From Edwardsiella piscicida (GTDB taxonomy: Bacteria > Pseudomonadota > Gammaproteobacteria > Enterobacterales > Enterobacteriaceae), in contig NZ_MPNU01000001.1 in assembly GCF_001896205.1 (NCBI RefSeq), positions 3,065,467-3,129,466 of the forward strand: DNA of 64,000 bases, written 5' to 3'. The notes below the pieces were generated by a model. It did no database searches. It worked only from the letters and a program-made list of their open reading frames with translations, and was not told the origin of the DNA. Position 1 is the first letter of the stretch, and each line of letters starts with the position of its first letter. Shown here piece after piece: positions 48,027 through 58,498 of the stretch. The position numbers were made by a program, and so were the translations under genes.

Positions 48027-49442
48027 TTACTGCATCAGCAGATACAGGGTGTTGTCGCCACGCTGGATGTTCAGCGCCAGCACCGGCGGCTTGGCATCCA
48101 GAATTTTACGCAGCTCACCGATGTTAGCGATCGCCTGCTGGTTCACGCCCAGGATCACGTCGCCCTTCTGCAGACCGATACGCGCGGCGGTGGAGCCTTT
48201 CTTCACGTTGTCCACCTTCACGCCCTTGCCACCGGCGGCATTGCTCAGCTCGGCCCCTTCGATACCGCTGAAGATGTTGTCAGAGGCCACCTGGCTCTGC
48301 GCGCTCTGCTCCAGGGTTACCTCCACGTTCATCGGCTTACCGTCGCGGATGATCCCCAGCGCCAGCTTGCTGCCGACCGGCATGGTGCCGATTTCAGCGC
48401 GGAAGGAGGCGAAGCTGGAGATGTTCTTCCCGTTCAGGGAGACGATGACATCACCGGCTTTCAGCCCGGCCTTCGCGGCGGCTGACTTCGGCAGCACCTG
48501 GCTGATAAAGGCGCCGCGCTGGGCGTCGATCTTCATCGCCTTCGCCAGCTCGGAGTTCAGCTCGGTCCCCATGATCCCCAGCTCACCGCGTTTCACCTGG
48601 CCGTACTCCACCATCTGACCGGTCAAGTTTTTCACCATGTTGCTCGGAATGGCGAAGCCGATGCCGATGTTGCCGCCGTCCGGCGCCAGAATGGCGGTGT
48701 TGATCCCGATGAGATCGCCGTTCAGGTTCACCAGCGCACCGCCGGAGTTACCGCGGTTAATCGCCGCGTCAGTCTGAATAAAGTTTTCGTAGTTTTCCAC
48801 GTTCAGGCCGCTGCGGCCCAGCGCGGAAACGATCCCGGAGGTGACGGTCTCACCCAGCCCGTAGGGGTTGCCGATCGCCACCGCATAGTCGCCCACGCGC
48901 AAATTGTCAGAGTCCGCCATTTTAATGGCGGTCAGGTTCTTGGCATCCTTCAGCTGGATCAGCGCGATATCGGTACGCGGATCGGTGCCGATCACCTTGG
49001 CGTCGAAGCGGCGACCGTCGCTCAGCTGCACTTTAATGCTGTCGGCGTTGGCCACCACGTGGTTGTTGGTCACGACATAGCCTTTACCCGCGTCGATAAT
49101 GACCCCGGAGCCCAGCGCCTTAAAGCGCTCTTTGGACGGCGCATTGCCGCCGCCCTGGCACATCGGCGAACCGCCGAACGGCGAACCCGGCTGGCACAGC
49201 GGGGAGTCTTCGCCAAAAAACTGCTGGAACTGCGGCGGCACGCGGCTGTTATTGACGGTCGCGCTGCCCTCGACGTTGATGCTGACCACGGACGGCATCA
49301 CTTTCTCCAGCATTGGTGCCAGGCTCGGCAGCGCCTGGGCTGTGGTGGCGGAAGAGGTCTCTGCCGCGCTGGCCGACATCGGACTCAACGCCATACCCAG
49401 ACTCAATGCAACGGCACTCAATACTAAAGTGGTTTTTTTCAT
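48027..49442 (-). CDS. degP: Periplasmic serine protease/chaperone DegP (HtrA)
   Basis: Degrades or refolds misfolded envelope proteins. 471 residues. The signal peptide ends MSASA at residue 26. The catalytic triad is His128 (VVTNNHVV), Asp158 (DPRTDIAL) and Ser233 (GNSGGALVN), precursor numbering. Two PDZ domains follow (about 280-370 and 385-465). The LA-loop region is Gln-poor and has two Cys (PLCQPGS, PMCQGGG), as in E. coli DegP. A sigma-E promoter is visible upstream. Confidence 0.96.
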   Translation of the reverse strand: MKKTTLVLSAVALSLGMALSPMSASAAETSSATTAQALPSLAPMLEKVMPSVVSINVEGSATVNNSRVPPQFQQFFGEDSPLCQPGSPFGGSPMCQGGGNAPSKERFKALGSGVIIDAGKGYVVTNNHVVANADSIKVQLSDGRRFDAKVIGTDPRTDIALIQLKDAKNLTAIKMADSDNLRVGDYAVAIGNPYGLGETVTSGIVSALGRSGLNVENYENFIQTDAAINRGNSGGALVNLNGDLIGINTAILAPDGGNIGIGFAIPSNMVKNLTGQMVEYGQVKRGELGIMGTELNSELAKAMKIDAQRGAFISQVLPKSAAAKAGLKAGDVIVSLNGKNISSFASFRAEIGTMPVGSKLALGIIRDGKPMNVEVTLEQSAQSQVASDNIFSGIEGAELSNAAGGKGVKVDNVKKGSTAARIGLQKGDVILGVNQQAIANIGELRKILDAKPPVLALNIQRGDNTLYLLMQ

Positions 49443-49552
49443 AGCACGATTTTCTCTCGTAATAGCAACGATAAAACGGATTCATTCAGCGGCGCTGAAC
49501 GGCGTTGCGCCAGACGGCGCCGCTATCACCGTGACGGTGATATTATGTTTAC

Positions 49553-49579
49553 TAAGAGTAGTAAACTGAAATGAAGTTC
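49553..49579 (-). promoter_or_regulatory. Sigma-E promoter of degP
   Basis: On the minus strand GAACTT (49574-49579), 16 bases, then TCTTA (49553-49557) follows the sigma-E pattern seen at rpoE in this window. It lies 111 bases upstream of the degP start. Confidence 0.8.
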
Positions 49580-49664
49580 ACCGCAATAAAGTCAAGGAAG
49601 CGTAAATATTTATGCGCCCGACTTTACAAAGCCTACGCGTGAACACGATATATCCAGCAGATGA

Positions 49665-51188
49665 TTATTCCGCCGCCATCAGCCGACGATACTCATCATA
49701 GGCATATAAATCCGTCATTCCACTGATATAGTCCTGTATCAGTCGCGCCCGATAATAATACTCCCGCGCCTGCAGCTCGGCACCGTCAAACGCCGCCAGA
49801 CCATCCACCGCCTCCCGGTAGGCCAGGCGGTGCTTCACGGAGAGCTTGTGAAACAGCCGCGTCTCGATCAGGTAGTCGGGGTGGCGATCATCGCGCAGCA
49901 GGCGCAGAAAGTCCGACTGCGGCATGGCCAACAGCGGGCTATAAATATCCAGTAGCCCCTTAATCACCCGATACCCCTGCAGCTCCAGCTGTTCGACCTC
50001 GAAATGATTGAATACGTGCTTCAGCGCGACCTGTTTAAATATATTCAGCAACCGATACTCTTCGGCCCCGGCGGACAGCAGCGGCTCATTAAATGCGCCA
50101 ATAAAAATGTGTTGCAGGTTATTTAAAAAACAGTCGGCGGCGTAGGGAACCAGACGTTTCACCACGTTCACCCGCAAATACATAAAAAAGATATCGTCAG
50201 CGCTGCGATGACCGTATTTTTTATTACAGCGATCGAAGGCATCCTGTACGGTGACGCTGAACAGATCGCCGCTGGTCACCGCCCCCCATTCGTCCTTCAG
50301 CAGGGCGTACAGCTGCTCCACGCTGAGCAGGTGCTTTTCGACCGTATCCTCAAGATCGGCCACGCAATACGAAATATCATCCGCCGCCTCCATGATATAG
50401 GTCAGCGGAAAGCGATGATGCGGCAGCAGATCGACCTGCTGGCGCAGCTGCTCGACAAAGGCCTCTTCTGCCCAGTAGTAGCCGGGCTTTTTCATCAGGT
50501 AGTCAAAGCCCGCCGGCAGCGGCCCCTGCCAGTAGGCCGGGCGAGTGTACTTTAAGACGCAGGCGGTCTGGGCATAGGTCAAATTCAGCTTGAGCAGGGT
50601 ATGGATCAGACGGATAGACTGGGCGTTCCCCTCAAAGTTGCTCAGGTCGATACGCAGGCGGGCGCGCAGGGTATCCAGTTCGGCATCCCGCCCATCGCGG
50701 CGCAGGAACGCCACCTGACAGGCCGCGTCGTCCAACCGGTTATGGCCATCGGCGCTGACCCCCAGCTCGCGGCTGAACCAGGCCTTAATAGCCGCCTCGC
50801 CAAAGTGGCCGAAGGGTGGATTGCCCATGTCATGCATCAGGCAGGCCATCTCGACGCAGCTTTCAAAGGCGTCGGTGTAGTCCGCAAGGCCCAGCGCCGC
50901 GATGCGCCCCTTGCTAGAGAGGCAGTGCAGGATCTCCCGGGCGATATGCCGCCCCACCTGCTGAACCTCCATGGAGTGCGTCAAACGCGAGCGCACCGCC
51001 GCGTTGCGCTCCAGCGGAAATACCTGGGTCTTCTGCTGCAGACGGCGGATGGCCGCCGAATTGATGATACGTCCACGATCGCTCTCAAACTGGCGCCCGA
51101 TCTCGTAAGCGCCGTTCAGGAACAGCGCCTCCTCCGCCGAGCGTAGGGGACGCTGGTAACTGAGTTTGGACGCAAAATCGATGCTCAT
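49665..51188 (-). CDS. dgt: Deoxyguanosinetriphosphate triphosphohydrolase
   Basis: Hydrolyses dGTP to deoxyguanosine and tripolyphosphate. ATG 51188 after GGGAGA gives 507 residues (505 in E. coli). HD-domain metal ligands are visible: His in [15 protein letters not shown], and HD in [18 protein letters not shown]. Divergent from mtnN. Confidence 0.95.
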   Translation of the reverse strand: MSIDFASKLSYQRPLRSAEEALFLNGAYEIGRQFESDRGRIINSAAIRRLQQKTQVFPLERNAAVRSRLTHSMEVQQVGRHIAREILHCLSSKGRIAALGLADYTDAFESCVEMACLMHDMGNPPFGHFGEAAIKAWFSRELGVSADGHNRLDDAACQVAFLRRDGRDAELDTLRARLRIDLSNFEGNAQSIRLIHTLLKLNLTYAQTACVLKYTRPAYWQGPLPAGFDYLMKKPGYYWAEEAFVEQLRQQVDLLPHHRFPLTYIMEAADDISYCVADLEDTVEKHLLSVEQLYALLKDEWGAVTSGDLFSVTVQDAFDRCNKKYGHRSADDIFFMYLRVNVVKRLVPYAADCFLNNLQHIFIGAFNEPLLSAGAEEYRLLNIFKQVALKHVFNHFEVEQLELQGYRVIKGLLDIYSPLLAMPQSDFLRLLRDDRHPDYLIETRLFHKLSVKHRLAYREAVDGLAAFDGAELQAREYYYRARLIQDYISGMTDLYAYDEYRRLMAAE

Positions 51189-51346
51189 AGCGAATCTCCC
51201 ACCGTGGAGGGCGTCGCGGACACGCCCGATCTCCACAGCCTACCAGATAATTTCTACCATTGCCGCCCCGCGCAGCGGTCCGGGACGGAGCTATGGTAAA
51301 CTGCACAACCGGATTCCCGTTATTACTCCCAATTACAGGTATTGAT

Positions 51347-52045
51347 ATGAAAGTAGGCATCATTGGCGCCATGGAGCAGGAGGTTACCCTGCTGCGCGAC
51401 CGCATCGAAAATCGTCAGACCCTCAGCCTGGCCGGCTGTGAAATCTATACTGGCCGCCTGCACGGCGTTGAGGTTGCGCTGCTGAAGTCCGGCATCGGCA
51501 AAGTCTCTGCGGCGATGGGAACCACCCTGCTGCTGGATCACTGCCGCCCGGACGTGGTGATCAATACCGGCTCCGCCGGCGGCCTGGCCAGCACCCTGCG
51601 GGTCGGTGACATCGTTATCTCCGACGAGGTGCGCTACCACGACGCCGACGTCACCGCCTTTGGCTATCAGCCGGGACAGATGGCCGGTTGTCCGGCGGCC
51701 TTTAGCGCCGACGCGGCGCTGATCGCCCTGGCCGAACGCTGCATCTCTGCGCTGCAGCTGAACGCCGTGCGCGGCCTGATCTGCAGCGGCGACGCCTTCA
51801 TCAACGGCGCCGAGCCGTTGGCTCGCATTCGCCGCACCTTCCCGCAGGTCGCCGCGGTAGAGATGGAAGCGGCGGCTATCGGCCACGTTTGCCACGCCTT
51901 CCAGACCCCGTTCGTGGTGGTGCGCGCCATCTCCGACGTCGCCGATCAGGAATCTCACATCAGCTTTGATGAGTTCCTCAAGGTCGCCGCCGAGCAGTCC
52001 ACCCTGATGGTGGAAGCGATGCTGCGCGCCCTGGCTGCCCAGTAA
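51347..52045 (+). CDS. mtnN: 5'-methylthioadenosine/S-adenosylhomocysteine nucleosidase
   Basis: Cleaves MTA and SAH (Pfs); SAH cleavage yields S-ribosylhomocysteine, the AI-2 precursor used by LuxS. ATG 51347 gives 232 residues, the E. coli length, beginning [13 protein letters not shown] with catalytic Glu12. The acid Asp is in VRAISDVAD and the substrate Glu in [11 protein letters not shown]. btuF follows after three bases. Confidence 0.97.
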   Translation: MKVGIIGAMEQEVTLLRDRIENRQTLSLAGCEIYTGRLHGVEVALLKSGIGKVSAAMGTTLLLDHCRPDVVINTGSAGGLASTLRVGDIVISDEVRYHDADVTAFGYQPGQMAGCPAAFSADAALIALAERCISALQLNAVRGLICSGDAFINGAEPLARIRRTFPQVAAVEMEAAAIGHVCHAFQTPFVVVRAISDVADQESHISFDEFLKVAAEQSTLMVEAMLRALAAQ

Positions 52046-52048
52046 TCC

Positions 52049-52912
52049 ATGACCCTACGACGCGCCAAACGTCGCCGCGGATCGGGCGGCCGGCTGTCGC
52101 TGGCTGCGCTGCTGCTGGGCCTCGGCCTGAGCCTGACCTCGCTGCAGGCGGCGGCGCTGCGCGTCATCAGCCTGTCGCCGCACACTACCGAGCTGGCCTA
52201 CGCCGCCGGCCTCGGCGATAGCCTGGTCGCCGCCAGCGCCTACTCCGACTACCCGCCGCAGGCGGCAACGCTAGAAAAGGTAGCCTCCTGGAACGGGATC
52301 AACCTGGAGCGCATCCTGGCCCTTAAGCCCGATCTGATCCTCGCCTGGCACGGCGGCAACCCCCGCCGCGTGCTCGATCAGCTGAGCGCGCTGGGGATCC
52401 CCCTCTTCTACTCCGATCCCCAGCGCGTGAGTCAGGTGGCCGACGATCTCGACAGGCTGGCGGCCTATAGCCCTCATCCCGAGCAGGCGCACCGCGCCGC
52501 CGCCCAGTTTCGCCAGCGCCTGCAGCAGCTGCGCCAGCGCTACGCCCAGGGCGCACCGCTGCGGGTGATGATGCAGTTTGGCAACCAACCGCTGTTTTCG
52601 ACCTCCGCTAAAACGCTGCAGAGCGATCTGCTGGCGCTGTGCGGCGCACAGAATATCTTTGCCGACAGCCCGGTGCCCTGGCCGCAGGTCAGCCGCGAAC
52701 AGGTGATTGTGCGTCGTCCGCAGGCGATCGTCATCGGCGGCGACGCCGCGCAGGCGGCCATCGTCACCGACTATTGGCGCCCCCAGCTCAGGGTGCCGGT
52801 GATCGCCGTCAATCAGGACTGGCTCAACCGCAGTGGGCCGCGCATTCTGCTGGCCGCCGAGTCCCTCTGCGCACAGCTGCATACGCTGAGCACCGCGGCG
52901 ACGCCCCGCTGA
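52049..52912 (+). CDS. btuF: Vitamin B12 periplasmic binding protein BtuF
   Basis: Delivers cobalamin to BtuCD. 287 residues. A long basic N-terminus and signal peptide end near LQAAAL, followed by [23 protein letters not shown], typical of class III binding proteins. The two Glu contacts for the permease are within the lobes. It is placed between mtnN and yadS as in E. coli, and translationally close to mtnN. Confidence 0.95.
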   Translation: MTLRRAKRRRGSGGRLSLAALLLGLGLSLTSLQAAALRVISLSPHTTELAYAAGLGDSLVAASAYSDYPPQAATLEKVASWNGINLERILALKPDLILAWHGGNPRRVLDQLSALGIPLFYSDPQRVSQVADDLDRLAAYSPHPEQAHRAAAQFRQRLQQLRQRYAQGAPLRVMMQFGNQPLFSTSAKTLQSDLLALCGAQNIFADSPVPWPQVSREQVIVRRPQAIVIGGDAAQAAIVTDYWRPQLRVPVIAVNQDWLNRSGPRILLAAESLCAQLHTLSTAATPR

Positions 52913-53189
52913 ACCCCGGCGGGCGCGCTCTGTGCCCGCTTTTCCTCCCCCGCGCTTGTCAGACAAAACGCCGCTGGATTCGGTGGGATCCGCCGTTGGC
53001 GCGAGCCGACGCACAGAATAGCCAAAAGCCGAACCTTTCCCCGCCCGACAGCGTGGCGTAATCCCCGTTTTCACGCTATCTTATGCGCCGCCGCTGGAAG
53101 GTGATTCCCAATTAAAACAATAAGATCACAAATAATTGTCATTACAACTAATCCTACCGGAGTCCGGTGGCGTTGAAGAGGTAAGGGTT

Positions 53190-53801
53190 ATGCTGGTTTA
53201 CTGGTTAGATATTTTGGGGACGGCGGTCTTTGCCATCTCTGGCGTGCTGCTGGCGGGCAAGCTGCGCATGGACCCCTTTGGCGTCCTGGTACTGGGGGTC
53301 GTCACCGCCGTCGGCGGCGGCACTATCCGCGATATGGCGCTGGACAACGGCCCGGCCTTTTGGGTGCGCGATCCCACCGATCTGGTGGTGGCGATGGTGA
53401 CCTGCCTGCTGACCATTGTCCTGGTGCGTCAGCCGCGCCGCCTGCCCGGCTGGGTGCTGCCGGTGCTGGACGCCGTGGGTCTGGCCGTCTTCGTCGGTAT
53501 CGGGGTCAATAAGGCTTTCGCCGCCGGCGCCGGTCCCATGATCGCCGTCTGTATGGGGGTGATCACCGGCGTGGGCGGCGGCATTATTCGCGATGTGCTG
53601 GCGCGGGAGATCCCGATGATCCTGCGCACCGAAATTTACGCCACCGCCTGCATCATCGGGGGCATCGTTCACGTCACCGCCTATGTCACCTTTGGCATGG
53701 CGCTACAGCATGCCATGATGCTGGGCATGGCGATCACGCTGGGCATTCGTCTGGCGGCTATCCGCTGGCATCTCAAGCTACCGACCTTCACGCTGGACTG
53801 A
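53190..53801 (+). CDS. yadS: TRIC/UPF0126 family membrane protein YadS
   Basis: 203 residues from ATG 53190, after AAGAGG. Seven hydrophobic segments with two repeated halves carrying GVVTAVGGGTIRDM and GVITGVGGGIIRDV, the pore motifs of the prokaryotic TRIC fold. Reported relatives act as trimeric cation channels or glycine transporters. The 277-base gap after btuF holds its promoter. Confidence 0.93.
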   Translation: MLVYWLDILGTAVFAISGVLLAGKLRMDPFGVLVLGVVTAVGGGTIRDMALDNGPAFWVRDPTDLVVAMVTCLLTIVLVRQPRRLPGWVLPVLDAVGLAVFVGIGVNKAFAAGAGPMIAVCMGVITGVGGGIIRDVLAREIPMILRTEIYATACIIGGIVHVTAYVTFGMALQHAMMLGMAITLGIRLAAIRWHLKLPTFTLD

Positions 53802-53821
53802 CCCTTAAGCGCCGCCGATAC

Positions 53822-53851
53822 AAAAATGGCGCCTTCCACAGGAAGGCGCCA
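53822..53851 (-). terminator. Terminator between yadS and erpA
   Basis: TGGCGCCTTCC-ACA-GGAAGGCGCCA is a perfect 11-bp stem; the T run on the minus strand marks it as the erpA terminator, and yadS converges on it. Confidence 0.9.
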
Positions 53852-53878
53852 CGAGAGATCCCGCGCTCCGGCTTACGC

Positions 53879-54223
53879 TTAGATACTGAACGACGATCCG
53901 CAGCCGCAGGTCGTCTTCGCGTTGGGGTTATTGACGATAAAGCGCGACCCTTCCAGCCCTTCGGTATAGTCCACCGCACCGCCGACCAGATACTGCAGGC
54001 TCATCGCATCCACCACCAGCGCAGCGCCCTGGTTCTCAATCGTCATATCGCCGTCGTTGACTTTATCATCGAAGGTAAAGCCATACTGAAAACCGCTGCA
54101 GCCGCCGCCGGTAATGTACACGCGCAGCTTCAGGTTCGGGTTATCTTCGTCTGCGATCAGGGATTTCACCTTGTTTGCCGCCGCATCGGTAAACTGCAGC
54201 GGCACTGCCATTTCATCACTCAT
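53879..54223 (-). CDS. erpA: Iron-sulfur cluster insertion protein ErpA
   Basis: A-type carrier that delivers Fe-S clusters to apo-proteins such as IspG. 114 residues, the E. coli length. Cluster ligands Cys42 (GGGCSGF) and Cys106/Cys108 (TTCGCGSSF) are all present. Located between clcA and yadS as in E. coli. Confidence 0.97.
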   Translation of the reverse strand: MSDEMAVPLQFTDAAANKVKSLIADEDNPNLKLRVYITGGGCSGFQYGFTFDDKVNDGDMTIENQGAALVVDAMSLQYLVGGAVDYTEGLEGSRFIVNNPNAKTTCGCGSSFSI

Positions 54224-54314
54224 TGATTGCTCCAGCCAGTGTACATATCAGAATGCCGCTTGGCCCAGGGCATACTGACTCATCGGGCGATTATCTAATA
54301 CCCGAGTAATCCAT

Positions 54315-55754
54315 TCAAGTATTGGTGGTTTGCTGCCCACTCTGCTCCGCCCGTTTCTGCGCGGCCTCCTGCTCCTGCATCTGGCGATGCAGCGTACGCT
54401 CCAGAATGCGAGAGTACAGCGGTTTGCCACCCAGGAACTGCGCCAGTAGTGTAGCGCCAAGGCAGGTAATGATCATGGGCAAAATAAGCTGATAGTTATC
54501 GGTCATCTCCAGCACCAGCACAATACCGGTCAGCGGCGCGCGCACCGTGGCGGCAAACAGCGCCCCCATTCCGGCGATAGCGAAGGTTCCCGGATCGATG
54601 CCATAGTGCGGAAACAGATAGGCGGCCGCCATGCCAAACGCCGTCCCCAGCAGGGTGCCGAGCGCCAGCATCGGGGCAAAGATCCCGCCCGGCGCGCCGG
54701 AGCCAAAGCACAGCAGCGTCGTCACCACGCGGGCGATGAAGATAAACAGCAGCATGCCGACGGTGTAGTTGCCTTCGGCGGCGATGGGGATCAGAGCAAA
54801 GCCGCCGCCCGCCGCCTCCTGCTGAATCAGTCCCAGCGCGCCGCACAGGCCGCCGAGCGCCGCGCCGATCAGCATCAGCTTACGCCAATTGCCGCCGTGC
54901 ATGCGTTGGAACATGTCCTGGGTGCGAAAAACCCCCATGTTAAACAGCACGCCGACGATACCAAACACCATCCCCAGCACCAGATAGAGCCACAGAGTAT
55001 TGAGCTCCGCAACGCCCAGACGCCCAACCTCAATCACCGAGTGTTCGCCGTTAAAGACGCGGAACACCACGCAGGACATGATCACCCCGATGAACACCGC
55101 CTTGATGGAGACCAGGCTGTAGTGAAACTGCGGGCGCATCTCTTCAATGATAAACAGGATCCCGGCCAGCGGCGCGTTGAACGCCGCCGTCAGGCCCGCC
55201 GCCGCACCGGTGGCCAGTAGGGTATGACGCGTCTCATTGTCGCGCTTGGGCAAGCGGAACAGGTCATACACCATCTGCCCCAGGTTGCCGCCCATCTGCA
55301 CCGTTGGCCCCTCACGTCCCAGTACCATGCCGGCCCCCAGGGTGCCCAGACCGCCGATGAATTTCACCGGGATCACTCGCCACCAGCGGGCAGGGCGCAG
55401 ATCCTCCAGCGCCCCCTCGATCTCCGGGATACCGGAGCCACCGGCCTCTGGCGCAAAGCGACGCACCAGATAGTAGCCGCACATGGCCAGCAGCGCTGAC
55501 CCCAGGATCGCCGCAGGCCAGACGATAAACCAGTAGTTAGCGACCTCCGCCAGACCGGCCAGGCGCTGCTGCTGCACCCAGTCCACACAGCGCTCAAAGG
55601 CGACCCCGATAAATCCGGCCAGGGTACCCACGATCGCCGCCAGGATCAGCGTGGCAAGCGGAGTCTTATCCCGGCGAATTACCCGCCGAAGAACGTCGCT
55701 GTGCCGCAGACGGGGCGTCAACGGCGGAGAGATCGGGTCTTGTTGCGTAGTCAT
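54315..55754 (-). CDS. clcA: H+/Cl- exchange transporter ClcA
   Basis: Two-for-one chloride-proton antiporter used in extreme acid resistance. 479 residues. Selectivity motif GSGIPE is at 106-111, the gating glutamate is Glu148 in GREGPTV (the same number as E. coli), the internal proton glutamate lies in [10 protein letters not shown] near 204, and [14 protein letters not shown] is intact. About 18 helices. Confidence 0.97.
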   Translation of the reverse strand: MTTQQDPISPPLTPRLRHSDVLRRVIRRDKTPLATLILAAIVGTLAGFIGVAFERCVDWVQQQRLAGLAEVANYWFIVWPAAILGSALLAMCGYYLVRRFAPEAGGSGIPEIEGALEDLRPARWWRVIPVKFIGGLGTLGAGMVLGREGPTVQMGGNLGQMVYDLFRLPKRDNETRHTLLATGAAAGLTAAFNAPLAGILFIIEEMRPQFHYSLVSIKAVFIGVIMSCVVFRVFNGEHSVIEVGRLGVAELNTLWLYLVLGMVFGIVGVLFNMGVFRTQDMFQRMHGGNWRKLMLIGAALGGLCGALGLIQQEAAGGGFALIPIAAEGNYTVGMLLFIFIARVVTTLLCFGSGAPGGIFAPMLALGTLLGTAFGMAAAYLFPHYGIDPGTFAIAGMGALFAATVRAPLTGIVLVLEMTDNYQLILPMIITCLGATLLAQFLGGKPLYSRILERTLHRQMQEQEAAQKRAEQSGQQTTNT

Positions 55755-55982
55755 AGTCAGTTCAGTCAGTGAAGTTGGTCAAAGAATGGATAAATAGTAC
55801 AAATAGAGTCGGCATTTTACTCTCTCTGACGGACGCCGTCTTTGTAAAGTGTTAGGCAATGTCTCTAGAGGGCAAAAATCGACGCTAACGCGCGGCGCAC
55901 CACGACGCATTTCATCTGGCGCCAGACTTCTCTAGAATAGCACAGGCTTATTACCTTATTTTCTACACGTCTGGAGCCGATA

Positions 55983-57266
55983 ATGAACAAGTCCGAACGA
56001 CTGTACGAGCAGGCCAAAACGCTGATCCCCGGCGGCGTTAACTCCCCGGTGCGCGCCTTTACCGGCGTTGGCGGTACGCCGCTGTTTATCGAGCGGGCCG
56101 ACGGCGCCTACCTGTATGATGCCGATGGCAAGGCCTACATCGACTACGTAGGCTCCTGGGGGCCCATGATCCTGGGTCATAACCACCCGGCGATCCGCGA
56201 TGCGGTGATCGCCGCCGTCGAGCGCGGGCTGAGCTTCGGCGCGCCGACCGAGATGGAAGTGCGCATGGCCGAGCTGGTCACCTCGCTTATCGACAGCATG
56301 GACATGGTACGCATGGTGAACTCCGGTACCGAAGCCACCATGAGCGCCATCCGTCTGGCGCGCGGCTTTACCGGCCGCGACAAGATCATCAAATTCGAGG
56401 GCTGCTACCACGGCCACGCCGACCACCTGCTGGTCAAGGCGGGCTCCGGCGCCCTCACCCTGGGTCAGCCCAACTCCCCGGGGGTACCGGCCGACTTCGC
56501 CAAACATACCCTGACCTGCAGCTACAACGATCTGGACTCGGTGCGCGCCGCCTTCGCCCGCTATCCGCAGGAGATCGCCTGCATCATCGTCGAACCGGTG
56601 GCGGGCAACATGAACTGCATTCCGCCCCAGCCGGGCTTCCTGCAGGGGCTGCGTGAACTGTGCGATCAGTACGGCGCCCTGCTGATCATCGACGAGGTGA
56701 TGACCGGCTTCCGCGTCGCCCTGGGCGGCGCCCAAGAGTATTACGACGTCACCCCGGATCTGACCTGCCTGGGCAAGATCATCGGCGGCGGCATGCCGGT
56801 GGGCGCCTTCGGCGGTCGCCGTGAGGTGATGGAGGCGCTGGCGCCGACCGGGCCGGTCTACCAGGCCGGGACGCTGTCCGGTAACCCGGTCGCCATGGCC
56901 GCCGGCTACGCCTGCCTGAATGAGATCAACCAGCCGGGGATCTACCCACAGCTGGCGGAGCTGACCGATAACCTGGCCAAGGGACTGCTGGCGGCCGCAC
57001 GTGAAGAGGGGATCCCGCTGGTGGTGAACCACGTCGGCGGCATGTTCGGTATCTTCTTCACCGACCAATCCGCTGTCACCGGCTATCAGGACGTGCTGCG
57101 CTGCGACGCCGAACGCTTCAAGCGCTTCTTCCACCTGATGCTGGAACAGGGCATCTACCTAGCGCCGTCCGCGTTCGAGGCAGGCTTTATGTCCCTGGCC
57201 CACAGCCAGGAGGACATCCAGAAAACCATCGACGCCGCCCGTCGCAGCTTCGCCAAGCTGAAGTAA
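55983..57266 (+). CDS. hemL: Glutamate-1-semialdehyde 2,1-aminomutase
   Basis: PLP enzyme that makes 5-aminolevulinate in the C5 tetrapyrrole route. 427 residues. The N-terminal [22 protein letters not shown], the PLP-phosphate loop [15 protein letters not shown] and the Schiff-base Lys in [16 protein letters not shown] are present. GGAG precedes the ATG. Divergent from clcA. Confidence 0.98.
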   Translation: MNKSERLYEQAKTLIPGGVNSPVRAFTGVGGTPLFIERADGAYLYDADGKAYIDYVGSWGPMILGHNHPAIRDAVIAAVERGLSFGAPTEMEVRMAELVTSLIDSMDMVRMVNSGTEATMSAIRLARGFTGRDKIIKFEGCYHGHADHLLVKAGSGALTLGQPNSPGVPADFAKHTLTCSYNDLDSVRAAFARYPQEIACIIVEPVAGNMNCIPPQPGFLQGLRELCDQYGALLIIDEVMTGFRVALGGAQEYYDVTPDLTCLGKIIGGGMPVGAFGGRREVMEALAPTGPVYQAGTLSGNPVAMAAGYACLNEINQPGIYPQLAELTDNLAKGLLAAAREEGIPLVVNHVGGMFGIFFTDQSAVTGYQDVLRCDAERFKRFFHLMLEQGIYLAPSAFEAGFMSLAHSQEDIQKTIDAARRSFAKLK

Positions 57267-57275
57267 CCCCCGTCT

Positions 57276-57293
57276 CGCCCCCTGCGGGGGGCG
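57276..57293 (+). terminator. Weak hairpin after hemL
   Basis: CGCCCC and GGGGCG form a GC-rich stem 10 bases after the hemL stop, but no T run follows. A Rho-independent role is uncertain. Confidence 0.4.
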
Positions 57294-57300
57294 TTGATGG

Positions 57301-57359
57301 GGCTGACCACGCGCCCCGTCAAGCGCGTGGTCAGCCTCGCACAGGGCGTGCGAGGCTGA
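57301..57359 (+). other. Two overlapping, mutually exclusive hairpins
   Basis: GGCTGACCACGCG (57301-57313) pairs with CGCGTGGTCAGCC (57324-57336). TCAGCCTCGCAC (57331-57342) pairs with GTGCGAGGCTGA (57348-57359). The two stems share bases 57331-57336, so only one can form at a time, an arrangement reminiscent of attenuators. It lies between hemL and xapA. No T tract is present. Confidence 0.6.
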
Positions 57360-57526
57360 GGCATGATGGCGCGAGGAAGGAGATTCTGTCCATCGCGCCT
57401 GCGCCTCAGCCTGACGCCCCCTTATGATCGCCATCACACTTCCCCTCGCGTTTTCGCATTCTATTCCGCGCCCCTTCCGCGCTATCCCATTGAAACTTTG
57501 TATATCTCTAGCCAATCAATACTAAA

Positions 57527-57607
57527 AATTGAATCAATACGCGCGTTAATCATATTGGAAAGCAAATCAAATCACTTTGAGAATGGAGCCAATAATATGA
57601 TTCAATT
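57527..57607. promoter_or_regulatory. Inverted half-sites upstream of xapA
   Basis: AATTGAATCA (57527-57536) and its exact complement TGATTCAATT (57598-57607) flank the AT-rich region just before the xapA ribosome-binding site. They could be XapR (LysR-type) contact sites; there is no direct evidence. Confidence 0.35.
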
Positions 57608-57619
57608 CAGGAGTGATTT

Positions 57620-58453
57620 ATGTCCCGCGATATTTTCAACGATTCCCCCTATCACGCCGCCGAGATCCTGCGCGCGGCAAAGCCGGATTTCACGCCGCGC
57701 ATTGCGATGATCCTCGGCTCCGGCCTGGGTCCCTTGGCCGACCACCTGGACGACAAAACCTGCGTCGCCTATAACGCTCTGCCGGGCTTTCCCGTCAGCA
57801 GCGTCAGCGGGCACGCCGGTGAGGTGGTCATGGGTACGCTGCACGGCATTCCTCTGCTGTGCATGAAAGGCCGCGGCCACTTCTATGAGGGCGCCGGCAT
57901 GGGGATCATGACCCAGGCGGTACGCACCGTTAAGCTGCTTGGCTGCGAGCTGATGCTCTGTACCAACGCCGCCGGCTCACTCAATCCGGCCATTCCGGCC
58001 GGTTCACTGGTCGCGCTGAGCGATCACATCAACACCATGCCGTCAACGCCGCTGGTGGGAGCGAACGACGAGCGATTCGGCCCACGCTTCTTCAGCCTGG
58101 CCAATGCCTACGACGCCGCGCTGCGCCAGCGACTGCACGCCTCGGCCCGCGATCTCAGCCTGACGCTGCACGAGGGCATCTATGTGTCCTATCCGGGCCC
58201 CAACTTCGAAACCGCCGCAGAGATCCGCATGATGCAGCGCATGGGCGGTGACGTTGTGGGAATGTCGGTCGTGCCCGAGGTCATCGCCGCCCGCCACTGC
58301 GGGCTAAAGGTGCTGGCCGTCTCCGCCATTACCAATATGGCAGAGGGGCTGGGTGACGTTGAGCTCTCCCATGAGCAGACGCTGAAATGCGCGGCGATGG
58401 TCACCGACGACTTTATCCGTTTAATAAGCCAGTTCGTAAAGAACTCTCGCTGA
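57620..58453 (+). CDS. xapA: Purine nucleoside phosphorylase II / xanthosine phosphorylase
   Basis: Phosphorolysis of xanthosine, inosine and guanosine. 277 residues, the E. coli XapA length. Shared segments: PDFTPRIAMILGSGLG, KGRGHFYEG, CTNAAGSL, DHINTMPSTPLVG and YPGPNFETAAEIRMM. AGGAG lies 6 bases before the ATG. First gene of a locus with a TsgA-like transporter and a XapR-like regulator. Confidence 0.95.
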   Translation: MSRDIFNDSPYHAAEILRAAKPDFTPRIAMILGSGLGPLADHLDDKTCVAYNALPGFPVSSVSGHAGEVVMGTLHGIPLLCMKGRGHFYEGAGMGIMTQAVRTVKLLGCELMLCTNAAGSLNPAIPAGSLVALSDHINTMPSTPLVGANDERFGPRFFSLANAYDAALRQRLHASARDLSLTLHEGIYVSYPGPNFETAAEIRMMQRMGGDVVGMSVVPEVIAARHCGLKVLAVSAITNMAEGLGDVELSHEQTLKCAAMVTDDFIRLISQFVKNSR

Positions 58454-58498
58454 TCCCCCTGCCACCGGCAGGCCGTTCGCCTGCCAGGAGAACCGCAG

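Noticed and set aside
55956-57134. Minus-strand frame (392 codons) opposite hemL
   Set aside because: Antisense shadow of hemL with no recognisable domain or ribosome-binding site.
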